DNA of 64,000 nt from Bos javanicus (taxonomy: Eukaryota; Chordata; Mammalia; Artiodactyla; Bovidae). The stretch is taken from positions 91,156 through 155,155 of the forward strand of contig NW_026894287.1 in the NCBI RefSeq assembly GCF_032452875.1, read 5' to 3'. Positions 38,773 to 53,317 of the stretch are shown here, one piece after another; positions within the stretch are counted from its first letter, which is position 1; each line of letters starts with the position of its first letter. The position numbers and the translations under genes were made by a program. The notes beneath the pieces were generated by a model. The model had not been told where the DNA came from. It saw only the letters and a program-made list of their open reading frames with translations, and made no database searches.

Positions 38773-40501
38773 GATCACGTGACTGAGCATGCACTGTTCA
38801 GGTGGCTGATCATACACTGATCACGTGATGATCATGTACTGATCACTTGGATATCATGCACTGATCACGTGCTGATCATACACTGTTCACGTGTCTGACC
38901 ATGCACTGATCACGTGGCTGATCATACACTGCTCACGTAACTGATCATGCACTGATCACGTGGCTATCATGCACTGATCACGTGGCTGAACATGCACTGT
39001 TCACGTGGCTGATCACACACCTGTCACGTGACATATCATGCACTGATCACGTGGCACTCATGCACTGATCACGTGGCTGATCATACTCTGCTCACGTAAC
39101 TCATGCACACATCACGTGGCTATCATGCACTGCTCACGTGCCTCGTCATGGAATGATCATGTAGCAACCATATACTGGTAATGTGACTGATCATGCAAAG
39201 ATCACGTAAATGATCATGCACTGTTCACGTGACTGATCATGTACTGATCACATGACTGATCATGCACTGACCACGTGGCTATCATGCTCTGCTCACGTGG
39301 CTGATCATGCAACAATCACGTAGCAACCATGTACTGGTCACGTGACTGATCATGCACTGATCACGTAATTGATCCTGCACTGATCACGTGGCTCATCATG
39401 CACTGATCACGTGGCTGATCACACATGTATCACGTGACTGATCATGCACTGATCCCGTGGCTCTCATGCACTGATCACGTGGCTGTCATGCACTGATCAC
39501 GTGGATATCATGCACTGATCATGTGGCTGATCACACACGTATCACATGACTGATCATGCACTGATCACGTGGCTATCATGCACTGATCACGTGGCTATCA
39601 TGCACTGATCACGTGGCTTGTCAGGCAATGATCACGTAGCTACCTTGTACTGGTCACGTAACTGATCATGCACTGAGCACGTAATTGATCATGCACTGAT
39701 CATGTGGCTGATCATGCACTGATCACGTGGCTGATCATGCACTGATCACGTGACTGATCATGCACTGATCACGTGACTGATCATGCACTGATCACGTGAC
39801 TGATCATGCACTGATCACGTGGCTATCATGCACTGATCACGTGGCTGACATACACTGATCACGTGCCTGGTCATGCACTGATCACGTGGCTGATCATGCA
39901 CTGATCACGTGACTGATCATGCACTGATCACGTGGCTGATCATGCACTGATCACGTGACTGATCATGCACTGATCACGTGACTGATCATGCACTGATCAC
40001 GTGGCTATCATGCACTGCTCACGTGGCTGATCATGCCATGATCACGGAACTACCATGTACTGGTCACATGACTGATCATGCACTGATCACGTGACTGATC
40101 ATGCAGTGATCACGTGGCTATCATGAACTACTCACGTGGCTGATCATGCAATGATCATGTAGCTACCATGTACAGGTCACGTGAATGATCATACACCCAT
40201 CAGGTGACTGATCATGCACTGATCACGTGGCTATCATGCACTGATCACGAGACTGATCATGCACTGTTCACGTCTATATCATGCACTGATCACATGACTG
40301 CCCGTGCACTGATCACGTGGATGATCATACACTGATCTTGTGACAGATCATGCACTGATCACGTGGCTGATCATGCACTGATACCGTGACTGAGCATGGA
40401 CTGATCACATGACTATCATGTAGTGATCACGTGACTTAATGGCGCTGATCATGTGACTGATCATGCGCTGATCATGTTTGCTATCATACACTGATCATGT
40501 G
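38773..40501 (+). repeat. A-type spacer, modules 20-21
   Basis: Complete beta HOR with private GTGCCTCGTC and GGTAATGTGAC changes near 39,137-39,185. A small canonical island lies at 39,720-40,010. One left-arm landmark reads GATCACGGAACTACC near 40,040. Confidence 0.91.
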
Positions 40502-40743
40502 CCTCTGGAGGCAATAAACAAAGAGCTGAGTAGGCACGAATCAAACAGTCAGCAGGCAATAATCATGGAACACAGGTGTGAGGAATCATGCTGCTCAGCT
40601 GGCAATAATCAAGCAGCTGAGCAGGCAGGAATTACGCAGCACAGCTGGCAATTGTCAAGCAGATGACAGGCAGGAATCGTGCAGCTCAGCTGGCAATTGT
40701 CAAGCAGATGAGCAGACAGTAATCACGCAGCTCAGCAGGCCCA
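40502..40743 (+). repeat. B-type module 21, long form, CAC variant
   Basis: GGAACACAGG variant; otherwise like the reference over the part compared. Confidence 0.93.
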
Positions 40744-42359
40744 GATCACGTGACTGAGCATGCACTGTTCACGTGGCTGATCATACACTGATCACGTGAC
40801 TGATCATGCACTGATCACGTGGCACTCATGCACTGATCACGTGGCTGATCATACACTGCTCACGTAACTCATGCACTGATCACGTGGCTGATCATACTCT
40901 GCTCACGTGACTGATCATGCACTGATCACGTGGCTATCATGCACTGTCACGTGACTGATCATGCACTGATCACGTGGCTGATCATGCACTGTTCACGTGA
41001 CTGATCATGCACTGATCACGTGACTGATCATGCACTGATCACGTGGCTATCATGCACTGCTCACGTGGCTGATCATGCAACGATCACGTAGCAACCATGT
41101 ACTGGTCACGTGACTGATCATGCACTGATCACGTAATTGATCATGCACTGATCACGTGGCTGATCATGCACTGATCACGTGGCTGATCACACATGTATCA
41201 CGTGACTGATCATGCACTGATCACGTGGCTGATCATGCACTGATCACGTGGCTGTCATGCACTGATCACGTGGATATCATGCACTGATCACGTGGCTGAT
41301 CACACACTATCACATGACTGATCATGCACTGATCACGTGGCTATCATGCACTGATCACGTGGCTATCATGCACTGATCACGTGGCTGATCATGCAATGAT
41401 CACGTGGCTACCATGCACTGATCACGTGACTGATCATGCACTGATCACGTGATGATCATGCACTGATCACGTGGCTGATCATGCACTGATCACGTGGCTG
41501 ATCATGCACTGATCACGTGACTGATCATGCACTGATCACGTGACTGATCATGCACTGATCACGTGGCTATCATGCACTGATCACGTGGCTGATCATACAC
41601 TGATCACGTGGCTGATCATGCACTGATCACGTGGCTGATCATGCACTGATCACGTGACTGATCATGCACTGATCACGTGGCTGATCATGCACTGATCACG
41701 TGACTGATCATGCACTGATCACGTGACTGATCATGCACTGATCACGTGGCTATCATGCACTGATCACGTGGCTGATCATGCACTGATCACGTGGCTATCA
41801 TGCACTGATCACGTGACTGATCATGCACTGATCACGTGACTGATCATGCACTGATCACGTGGCTATCATGCACTACTCACGTGGCTGATCATGCAATGAT
41901 CACGCAGCTACCATGTACTGGTCTCGTGACTGATCATGCACTGATCACGTGACTGATCATGCAGTGATCACGTGGCTATCATGCACTACTCACGTGGCTG
42001 ATCATGCAATGATCATGTAGCTACCATGTACAGGTCACGTGAATGATCATACACCCATCAGGTGACTGATCATGCACTGATCACGTGGCTATCATGCACT
42101 GATCACGAGACTGATCATGCACTGTTCACGTCTATATCATGCACTGATCACATGACTGCCCGTGCACTGATCACGTGGATGATCATACACTAATCTTGTG
42201 ACAGATCATGCACTGATCACGTGGCTGATCATGCACTGATACCGTGACTGAGCATGGACTGATCACATGACTATCATGTAGTGATCACGTGACTTAATGG
42301 CGCTGATCATGTGACTGATCATGCGCTGATCATGTTTGCTATCATACACTGATCATGTG
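40744..42359 (+). repeat. A-type spacer, modules 21-22, with canonical islands
   Basis: Reduced right arm (no CACTTGGATATC, GGCTGAACATG, GCTCGTCATGG or ATATACTGGT). Near-canonical monomers fill most of 40,900-41,050 and 41,400-41,880. The left arm has CATGCAATGATCACGCAGC and GCACTACTCACG, as before modules 4 and 10. Confidence 0.91.
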
Positions 42360-42556
42360 CCTCTGGAGGCAATAAACAAAGAGCTGAGTAGGCACGAATC
42401 AAACAGTCAGCAGGCAATAATCATGGAACTCAGGTGTGAGGAATCATGCTGCTCAGCTGGCAATAATCAAGCAGCTGAGCAGGCAGGAATCGTGCAGCTC
42501 AGCTGGCAATTGTCAAGCAGATGAGCAGACAGTAATCACGCAGCTCAGCAGGCCCT
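42360..42556 (+). repeat. B-type module 22, short form
   Basis: Right edge GGCCCTGATC, as in module 9. Both flanks resemble those of module 10 at 23,873 bp, close to twice the 12-kb superperiod. Confidence 0.92.
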
Positions 42557-44871
42557 GATCACGTGACTGAGCATGCACTGATCACGTGGCTGATCATACA
42601 CTGATCACGTGTCTGATCATGCACTGATCACGTGGCTGATCATACACTGATCACGTGACTGATCATGCACTGATCACGTGGCTATCATGCACTGATCACG
42701 TGGCTGAACATGCACTGTTCACGTGGCTGATCACACACTGTCACGTGACATATCATGCACTGATCACGTGGCACTCATGCACTGATCACGTGGCTGATCA
42801 TACACTGCTCACGTAACTCATGCACACATCACGTGGCTATCATGCACTGCTCACGTGGCTCGTCATGGACTGATCACGTGGCAACCATATACTGGTAACG
42901 TGACTGATCATGCAAAGATCACGTAAATGATCATGCACTGTTCACGTGACTGATCATGTACTGATCACGTGACTGATCATGCACTGATCACGTGGCTATC
43001 ATGCTCTGCTCACGTGGCTGATCATGCAACGATCACGTAGCAACCATGTACTGGTCACGTGACTGATCATGCACTGATCACGTAATTGATCCTGCACTGA
43101 TCACGTGGCTCATCATGCACTGATCACGTGGCTGATCACACATGTATCACGTGACTGATCATGCACTGATCACGTGGCTCTCATGCACTGATCACGTGGC
43201 TGTCATGCACTGATCACGTGGATATCATGCACTGATCACGTGGCTGATCACACACGTATCACATGACTGATCATGCACTGATCACGTGGCTATCATGCAC
43301 TGATCACGTGGCTATCATGCACTGATCACGTGGCTGATCATGCAATGATCACGTAGCTACCATGTACTGGTCACGTGACTGATCATGCACTGATCACGTA
43401 ATTGATCATGCACTGATCACGTGGCTGATCATGCACTGATCACGTGGCTGATCATGCACTGATCACGTAACTGATCATGCACTGATCACGTGACTGATCA
43501 TGCACTGATCACGTGGCTATCATGCACTGATCACGTGGCTGGACATACACTGATCACGTGCCTGATCATGCACTGATCACGTGGCTGATCATGCACTGAT
43601 CACGTGACTGATCATGCACTGATCACGTGTCTGATCATGCACTGATCACGTGACTGATCATGCACTGATCACGTGGCTGATCATGCACTGATCACGTGGC
43701 TATCATGCACTGATCACGTGACTGATCATGCCATGATCACGCTGCTATCATGTACTGGTCACGTGACTGATCATGCACTGATCACGTGGCTGATCATGCA
43801 CTGATCACGTGACTGATCATGCACTGATCACGTGGCTGATCATGCACTGATCACGTGGCTGATCATGCACTGATCACGTGGCTGATCACACACTGTCACG
43901 TGACTATCATGCACTGATCACGTGGCTCTCATGCACTGATCACGTGGCTGATCATACACTGATCACGTAACTCATGCACATCACGTGGCTATCATGCACT
44001 GATCACGTGGCTGTCATGCAATGATCACGTAGCAATCATGCACTGATCACGTGACTGATCATGCACTGATCACGTGGCTGATCATGCACTGATCACGTGA
44101 CTGATCATGCACTGATCACGTGACTGATCATGCACTGATCACGTGGCTATCATGCACTGATCACGTGGCTGATCATGCACTGATCACGTGACTGATCATG
44201 CACTGATCACGTGGCTGATCATGCACTGATCACGTGGCTATCATGCACTGATCACTTGGCTGGACATACACTGATCACGTGCCTGATCATGCACTGATCA
44301 CGTGGCTGATCATGCACTGATCACGTGACTGATCATGCACTGATCACGTGTCTGATCATGCACTGATCACGTGGCTATCATGCACTGCTCACGTGGCTGA
44401 TCATGCCATGATCACGCAGCTACCATGTACTGGTCACATGACTGATCATGCACTGATCACGTGACTGATCATGCAGTGATCACGTGGCTATCATGAACTA
44501 CTCACGTGGCTGATCATGCAATGATCATGTAGCTACCATGTACAGGTCACGTGAATGATCATACACCCATCAGGTGACTGATCATGCACTGATCACGTGG
44601 CTATCATGCACTGATCACGAGACTGATCATGCACTGTTCACGTCTATATCATGCACTGATCACATGACTGCCCGTGCACTGATCACGTGGATGATCATAC
44701 ACTAATCTTGTGACAGATCATGCACTGATCACGTGGCTGATCATGCACTGATACCGTGACTGAGCATGGACTGATCACATGACTATCATGTAGTGATCAC
44801 GTGACTTAATGGCGCTGATCATGTGACTGATCATGCGCTGATCATGTTTGCTATCATACACTGATCATGTG
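42557..44871 (+). repeat. Long A-type spacer, modules 22-23, with two right arms
   Basis: Right arm near 42,557-42,970, middle, canonical monomers, then a second right-arm fragment from about 43,880 (CACACACTGTCACG, GGCTCTCATG, GTAACTCATGCAC) without a module, more canonical monomers, and a left arm. Same unusual order as after module 10. Confidence 0.9.
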
Positions 44872-45113
44872 CCTCTGGAGGCAATAAACAAAGAGCTGAG
44901 TAGGCACGAATCAAACAGTCAGCAGGCAATAATCATGGAACTCAGGTGTGAGGAATCATGCTGCTCAGCTGGCAATAATCAAGCAGCTGAGCAGGCAGGA
45001 ATTACGCAGCACAGCTGGCAATTGTCAAGCAGATGACAGGCAGGAATCGTGCAGCTCAGCTGGCAATTGTCAAGCAGATGAGCAGACAGTAATCACGCAG
45101 CTCAGCAGGCCCA
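44872..45113 (+). repeat. B-type module 23, long form
   Basis: Same form as the reference copy over the part compared. Confidence 0.93.
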
Positions 45114-47237
45114 GATCACGTGACTGAGCATGCACTGTTCACGTGGCTGATCATACACTGATCACGTGATGATCATGCACTGATCACTTGGATATCATGC
45201 ACTGATCACGTGGCTGATCATACACTGTTCACGTGTCTGACCATGCACTGATCACGTGGCTGATCATACACTGCTCACGTAACTGATCATGCACTGATCA
45301 CGTGGCTATCATGCACTGATCACGTGGCTGTCATGCACTGATCACGTGGCTATCATGCACTGATCACGTGGCTGATCACACTGATCACGTGACTGATCAT
45401 GCACTGATCACGTGGCTATCATGCACTGATCACGTGGCTATCATGCACTGATCACGTGGCTGATCATGCAATGATCACGTAGCTGTACTGGTCACGTGAC
45501 TGATCATGCACTGATCACGTGGCTATCATGCACTGATCACGTGGCTGATCATGCACTGATCACGTGACTGATCATGCACTGATCACGTGGCTGATCATGC
45601 ACTGATCACGTGGCTGATCATGCACTGATCACGTAACTGATCATGCACTGATCACGTGACTGATCATGCACTGATCACGTGGCTGATCATACACTGATCA
45701 CGTGATGATCATGCACTGATCACGTGATATCATGCACTGATCACGTGGCTGATCATACACTGATCACGTGTCTGACCATGCACTGATCACGTGGCTGATC
45801 ATACACTGATCACGTAACTGATCATGCACTGATCACGTGGCTATCATGCACTGATCACGTGGCTGAACATGCACTGATCACGTGGCTGATCACACACTGT
45901 CACGTGACATATCATGCACTGATCACGTGGCACTCATGCACTGATCACGTGGCTGATCATACTCTGCTCACGTAACTCATGCACACATCACGTGGCTATC
46001 ATGCACTGCTCACGTGGCTGTCATGGAATGATCACGTAGCAACCATATACTGGTAACGTGACTGATCATGCACTGATCACGTAAATGATCATGCACTGTT
46101 CACGTGACTGATCATGCACTGATCACGTGACTGATCATGCACTGACACGTGGCTATCATGCACTGATCACGTGGCTGATCATGCAACGATCACGTAGCAA
46201 CCATGTACTGGTCACGTGACTGATCATGCACTGATCACGTAATTGATCATGCACTGATCACGTGGCTCATCATGCACTGATCACGTGGCTGATCACACAT
46301 GTATCACGTGACTGATCATGCACTGATCACGTGGCTCTCATGCACTGATCACGTGGCTGTCATGCACTGATCACGTGGATATCATGCACTGATCATGTGG
46401 CTGATCACACACGTATCAGATGACTGATCATGCACTGATCACGTGGCTATCATGCACTTCTCACGTGGCTATCATGCACTGATCACGTGGCTGATCAGGC
46501 AATGATCACGTAGCTACCATGTACTGGTCACGTGACTGATCATACACTGATCACGTAATTGATCATGCACTGATCACGTGGCTGATCATGCACTGATCAC
46601 GTGGCTGATCATACACTGATCACATAATTGATCATGCACTGATCACGTGACTGATCATGCACTGATCACGTGGCTATCATGCACTGATCACTTGCTGGAC
46701 ATACACTGATCACGTGCCTGATCATGCACTGATCACGTGGCTATCATGCACTGCTCACGTGGCTGATTATGCCATGATCACGCAGCTACCATGTACTGGT
46801 CACATGACTGATCATGCACTGATCACGTGACTGATCATGCAGTGATCACGTGGCTATCATGAACTACTCACGTGGCTGATCATGCAATGATCATGTAGCT
46901 ACCATGTACAGGTCACGTGAATGATCATACACCCATCAGGTGACTGATCATGCACTGATCACGTGGCTATCATGCACTGATCACGAGACTGATCATGCAC
47001 TGTTCACGTCTATATCATTCACTGATCACATGACTGCCCGTGCACTGATCACGTGGATGATCATACACTAATCTTGTGACAGATCATGCACTGATCACGT
47101 GGCTGATCATGCACTGATACCGTGACTGAGCATGGACTGATCACATGACTATCATGTAGTGATCACGTGACTTAATGGCGCTGATCATGTGACTGATCAT
47201 GCGCTGATCATGTTTGCTATCATACACTGATCATGTG
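45114..47237 (+). repeat. A-type spacer, modules 23-24, with partial second right arm
   Basis: After GCTCACGTAACTG the sequence becomes canonical (45,330-45,690), then re-enters the right arm near 45,700 (GTGATGATCATGC, GTGTCTGACC) without a module, then middle and left arm. Private changes include CTGACACGTGG near 46,143 and GTATCAGATGAC near 46,412. Confidence 0.9.
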
Positions 47238-47434
47238 CCTCTGGAGGCAATAAACAAAGAGCTGAGTAGGCACGAATCAAACAGTCAGCAGGCAATAATC
47301 ATGGAACACAGGTGTGAGGAATCATGCTGCTCAGCTGGCAATAATCAAGCAGCTGAGCAGGCAGGAATCGTGCAGCTCAGCTGGCAATTGTCAAGCAGAT
47401 GAGCAGACAGTAATCACGCAGCTCAGCAGGCCCA
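47238..47434 (+). repeat. B-type module 24, short form, CAC variant
   Basis: GGAACACAGG and one dimer missing, the same combination as modules 11 and 17, but its right flank is the ordinary GTGTCTGACC type. Confidence 0.92.
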
Positions 47435-50175
47435 GATCACGTGACTGAGCATGCACTGTTCACGTGGCTGATCATACACTGATCACGTGATGATCATGTA
47501 CTGATCACTTGGATATCATGCACTGATCACGTGGCTGATCATACACTGTTCACGTGTCTGACCATGCACTGATCACGTGGCTGATCATACACTGCTCACG
47601 TAACTGATCATGCACTGATCACGTGGCTATCATGCACTGATCACGTGGCTGTCATGCACTGATCACGTGGCTGATCACACATGTATCACGTGACTGATCA
47701 TGCACTGATCACGTGTCTCTCATGCACTGATCACGTGGCTATCATGCACTGATCACGTGGATATCATGCACTGATCACGTGGCTGATCATGCACTATCAC
47801 GTGACTGATCATGCACTGATCACGTGGCTGATCATGCACTGATCACGTCTGATCATGCACTGATCACGTGGCTGATCATGCACTGTATCACGTGACTGAT
47901 CATGCACTGATCACGTGGCTGATCATGCACTGATCACGTGGCTGATCATGCACTGATCACGTGGATATCATCACTGATCACGTGGCTGATCACACACTGA
48001 TCACGTGACTGATCATGCACTGATCACGTGGCTGATCATGCACTGATCACGTGGCTATCATGCACTGATCACGTGGCTGATCATGCACTGATCACGTAGC
48101 TACCATGTACTGATCACGTGACTGATCATGCACTGATCACGTGGCTGATCATGCACTGATCACGTGGCTGATCATGCACTGATCACGTGGCTGATCATGC
48201 ACTGATCACATGACTGATCATGCACTGATCACGTGACTGATCATGCACTGATCACGTGGCTGATCATGCACTGATCACGTGGATATCATGCACTGATCAC
48301 GTGGCTGATCATGCACTGATCACGTAGCTATCATGTACTGATCACGTGACTGATCATGCACTGATCACGTGGCTGATCATACTGATCACGTAACTGATCA
48401 TGCACTGATCACGTGGCTATCATGCACTGATCACGTGGCTGAACATGCACTGATCACGTGGCTGATCACACACTGTCACGTGACATATCATGCACTGATC
48501 ACGTGTCACTCATGCACTGATCACGTGGCTGATCATACACTGATCACGTAACTCATGCACTGATCACGTGGCTATCATGCACTGCTCACGTGGCTGTCAT
48601 GCAATGATCACGTAGCAACATATACTGGTCACGTGACTGATCATGCACTGATCACGTGACTGATCATGCACTGTTCACGTGACTGATCATGCACTGATCA
48701 CGTGACTGATCATGCACTGATCACGTGGCTATCATGCACTGCTCACGTGGCTGATCATGCAACTGATCACGTAGCAACCATGTACTGGTCACGTGACTGA
48801 TCATGCACTGATCACGTAACTGATCATGCACTGATCACGTGGCTATCATGCACTGATCACGTGGCTGATCATACATGATCACGTGACTGATCATGCACTG
48901 ATCACGTGGCTCTCATGCACTGATCACGTGGCTGTCATGCACTGATCACGTGGCTGATCACACACGTATCACATGGACTGATCATGCACTGATCACGTGG
49001 CTATCATGCACTGATCACGTGGCTATCATGCACTGATCACGTGGCTGATCATGCAATGATCACGTAGCTACCATGTACTGGTCACGTGACTGATCATGCA
49101 CTGATCACGTAATTGATCATGCACTGATCACGTGGCTCATCATGCACTGATCACGTGGCTGATCACACATGTATCACGTGACTGATCATGCACTGATCAC
49201 GTGGCTCTCATGCACTGATCACGTGGCTGTCATGCAATGATCACGTGGATATCATGCACTGATCACGTGGCTGATCACACACGTATCACATGACTGATCA
49301 TGCACTGATCACGTGGCTATCATGCACTGATCACGTGGCTATCATGCACTGATCACGTGGCTGATCATGCATGATCACGTAGCTACCATGTACTGGTCAC
49401 GTGACTGATCATGCACTGATCACGTAATTGATCATGCACTGATCATGTGGCTGATCATGCACTGATCACGTGGCTGATCATACACTGATCACATAACTGA
49501 TCATGCACTGATCACGTGACTGATCATGCACTGATCACGTGGCTATCATGCACTGATCACGTGGCTGGACATACACTGATCACGTGCCTGTCATGCACTG
49601 ATCACGTGGCTGATCATGCACTGATCACGTGACTGATCATGCACTGATCACGTGTCTGATCATGCACTGATCACGTGGCTATCATGCACTGCTCACGTGG
49701 CTGATCATGCCATGATCACGCAGCTACCATGTACTGGTCACATGACTGATCATGCACTGATCACGTGACTGATCATGCAGTGATCACGTGGCTATCATGA
49801 ACTACTCACGTGGCTGATCATGCAATGATCATGTAGCTACCATGTACAGGTCACGTGAATGATCATACACCCATCAGGTGACTGATCATGCACTGATCAC
49901 GTGGCTATCATGCACTGATCACGAGACTGATCATGCACTGTTCACGTCTATATCATGCACTGATCACATGACTGCCCGTGCACTGATCACGTGGATGATC
50001 ATACACTAATCTTGTGACAGATCATGCACTGATCACGTGGCTGATCATGCACTGATACCGTGACTGAGCATGGACTGATCACATGACTATCATGTAGTGA
50101 TCACGTGACTTAATGGCGCTGATCATGTGACTGATCATGCGCTGATCATGTTTGCTATCATACACTGATCATGTG
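47435..50175 (+). repeat. Long A-type spacer, modules 24-25, with canonical island
   Basis: Short right arm, canonical island 47,750-48,370, a second right arm from about 48,385 using the alpha form ATATACTGGTCACG, a middle section repeated twice (CACACGTATCACATG near 48,960 and 49,278), then a left arm. Alpha-type landmarks inside a beta region suggest exchange between subfamilies. Confidence 0.89.
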
Positions 50176-50417
50176 CCTCTGGAGGCAATAAACAAAGAGC
50201 TGAGTAGGCACGAATCAAACAGTCAGCAGGCAATAATCATGGAACTCAGGTGTGAGGAATCATGCTGCTCAGCTGGCAATAATCAAGCAGCTGAGCAGGC
50301 AGGAATTACGCAGCACAGCTGGCAATTGTCAAGCAGATGACAGGCAGGAATCGTGCAGCTCAGCTGGCAATTGTCAAGCAGATGAGCAGACAGTAATCAC
50401 GCAGCTCAGCAGGCCCA
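50176..50417 (+). repeat. B-type module 25, long form
   Basis: Same form as the reference copy over the part compared. With the next spacer it makes a good type example of a complete beta HOR (1,880 bp). Confidence 0.93.
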
Positions 50418-52055
50418 GATCACGTGACTGAGCATGCACTGTTCACGTGGCTGATCATACACTGATCACGTGATGATCATGTACTGATCACTTGGATATC
50501 ATGCACTGATCACGTGGCTGATCATACACTGTTCACGTGTCTGAACATGCACTGATCACGTGGCTGATCATACACTGCTCACGTAACTGATCATGCACTG
50601 ATCACGTGGCTATCATGCACTGATCACGTGGCTGAACATGCACTGTTCACGTGGCTGATCACACACCTTTCACGTGACATATCATGCACTGATCACGTGG
50701 CACTCATGCACTGATCACGTGGCTGATCATACTCTGCTCACGTAACTCATGCACACATCACGTGGCTATCATGCACTGCTCACGTGGCTCGTCATGGAAT
50801 GATCACGTAGCAACCATATACTGGTAACGTGACTGATCATGCAAAGATCACGTAAATGATCATGCACTGTTCACGTGACTGATCATGTACTGATCACGTG
50901 ACTGATCATGCACTGACCACGTGGCTATCATGCTCTGCTCACGTGGCTGATCATGCAACGATCACGTAGCAACCATGTACTGGTCACGTGACTGATCATG
51001 CACTGATCACGTAATTGATCCTGCACTGATCACGTGGCTCATCATGCACTGATCACGTGGCTGATCACACATGTATCACGTGACTGATCATGCACTGATC
51101 CCGTGGCTCTCATGCACTGATCACGTGGCTGTCATGCACTGATCACGTGGATATCATGCACTGATCATGTGGCTGATCACACACGTATCACATGACTGAT
51201 CATGCACTGATCACGTGGCTATCATGCACTGATCACGTGGCTGATCAGGCAATGTTCACGTAGCTACCATGTACTGGTCACGTGACTGATCATGCACTGA
51301 TCACGTAATTGATCATGCACTGATCATGTGGCTGATCATGCACTGATCACGTGGCTGATCATGCACTGATCACATAACTGATCATGCACTGATCACGTGA
51401 CTGATCATGCACTGATCACGTGGCTATCATGCACTGATCACTTGGCTGGACATACACTGATCACGTGCTGGTCATGCACTGATCACGTGGCTGATCATGC
51501 ACTGATCACGTGACTGATCATGCACTGATCTCGTGTCTGATCATGCACTGATCACGTGGCTATCATGCACTGCTCACGTGGCTGATCATGCGATGATCAC
51601 GCAGCTACCATGTACTGGTCACATGACTGATCATGCACTGATCACGTGACTGATCATGCAGTGATCACGTGGCTATCATGAACTACTCACGTGGCTGATC
51701 ATGCAATGATCATGTAGCTACCATGTACAGGTCACGTGAATGATCATACACCCATCAGGTGACTGATCATGCACTGATCACGTGGCTATCATGCACTGAT
51801 CACGAGACTGATCATGCACTGTTCACGTCTATATCATGCACTGATCACATGACTGCCATGCACTGATCACGTGGATGATCATACACTAATCTTGTGACAG
51901 ATCATGCACTGATCACGTGGCTGATCATGCACTGATACCGTGACTGAGCATGGACTGATCACATGACTATCATGTAGTGATCACGTGACTTAATGGCGCT
52001 GATCATGTGACTGATCATGCGCTGATCATGTTTGCTATCATACACTGATCATGTG
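50418..52055 (+). repeat. A-type spacer, modules 25-26 (type beta spacer)
   Basis: Right arm, middle and left arm are essentially complete and in order, including CACTTGGCTGGAC near 51,440. It is convenient as the reference for locating rearrangements in other spacers. Confidence 0.93.
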
Positions 52056-52297
52056 CCTCTGGAGGCAATAAACAAAGAGCTGAGTAGGCACGAATCAAAC
52101 AGTCAGCAGGCAATAATCATGGAACTCAGGTGTGAGGAATCATGCTGCTCAGCTGGCAATAATCAAGCAGCTGAGCAGGCAGGAATTACGCAGCACAGCT
52201 GGCAATTGTCAAGCAGATGACAGGCAGGAATCGTGCAGCTCAGCTGGCAATTGTCAAGCAGATGAGCAGACAGTAATCACGCAGCTCAGCAGGCCCA
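52056..52297 (+). repeat. B-type module 26, long form
   Basis: Same form as the reference copy over the part compared; followed by one of the shortest spacers. Confidence 0.93.
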
Positions 52298-53077
52298 GAT
52301 CACGTGACTGAGCATGCACTGTTCACGTGGCTGATCATACACTGATCACGTGATGATCATGCACTGATCACTTGGATATCATGCACTGATCACGTGGCTG
52401 ATCATACACTGTTCACGTGTCTGATCATGCACTGATCACGTGGCTGATCATACACTGCTCACGTAACTGATCATGCACTGATCACGTGGCTATCATGCAC
52501 TGATCACGTGGCTGAACATGCACTGTTCACGTGGCTGATCATGCACTGATCACGTGACTGATCATGCACTGATCACGTGGCTATCATGCACTGCTCACGT
52601 GGCTGATCATGCCATGATCACGCAGCTACCATGTACTGGTCACGTGACTGATCATGCACTGATCACGTGACTGATCATGCAGTGATCACGTGGCTATCAT
52701 GCACTACTCACGTGGCTGATCATGCAATGATCACGTAGCTACCATGTACAGGTCACGTGAATGATCATACACCCATCAGGTGACTGATCATGCACTGATC
52801 ACGTGGCTATCATGCACTGATCACGTGACTGATCATGCACTGATCACGTCTATATCATGCACTGATCACATGACTGCCCGTGCACTGATCACGTGGATGA
52901 TCATGCACTAATCTTGTGACAGATCATGCACTGATCACGTGGCTGATCATGCACTGATACCGTGACTGAGCATGGACTGATCACATGACTATCATGTAGT
53001 GATCACGTGACTTAATGGCACTGATCATGTGACTGATCATGCGCTGATCATGTTTGCTATCATACACTGATCATGTG
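52298..53077 (+). repeat. Short A-type spacer, modules 26-27 (780 bp)
   Basis: Right arm to GGCTGAACATG near 52,510, three canonical monomers, then the left arm from CATGCCATGATC near 52,607. Several left-arm landmarks have reverted to the canonical form (GTCACGTGAC for GTCACATGAC, GCACTACTC for GAACTACTC, GATCACGTGACTG for GATCACGAGACTG). Confidence 0.91.
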
Positions 53078-53317
53078 CCTCTGGAGGCAATAAACAAAGA
53101 GCTGAGTAGGCACGAATCAAACAGTCAGCAGGCAATAATCATGGAACTCAGGTGTGAGGAATCATGCTGCTCAGCTGGCAATAATCAAGCAGCTGAGCAG
53201 GCAGGAATTACGCAGCACAGCTGGCAATTGTCAAGCAGATGACAGGCAGGAATCGTGCAGCTCAGTGGCAATTGTCAAGCAGATGAGCAGACAGAATCAC
53301 GCAGCTCAGCAGGCACT
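53078..53317 (+). repeat. B-type module 27, long form with two 1-bp deletions
   Basis: Reads CTCAGTGGCAATT for CTCAGCTGGCAATT and ACAGAATCACG for ACAGTAATCACG. Right edge is GGCACTGATC, as in module 3. Confidence 0.92.

Noticed and set aside
48369..48551. 60-codon open frame of similar repeating composition
   Set aside because: Same cause as at 5280: low-complexity translation of satellite monomers that ends at ordinary variant monomers.
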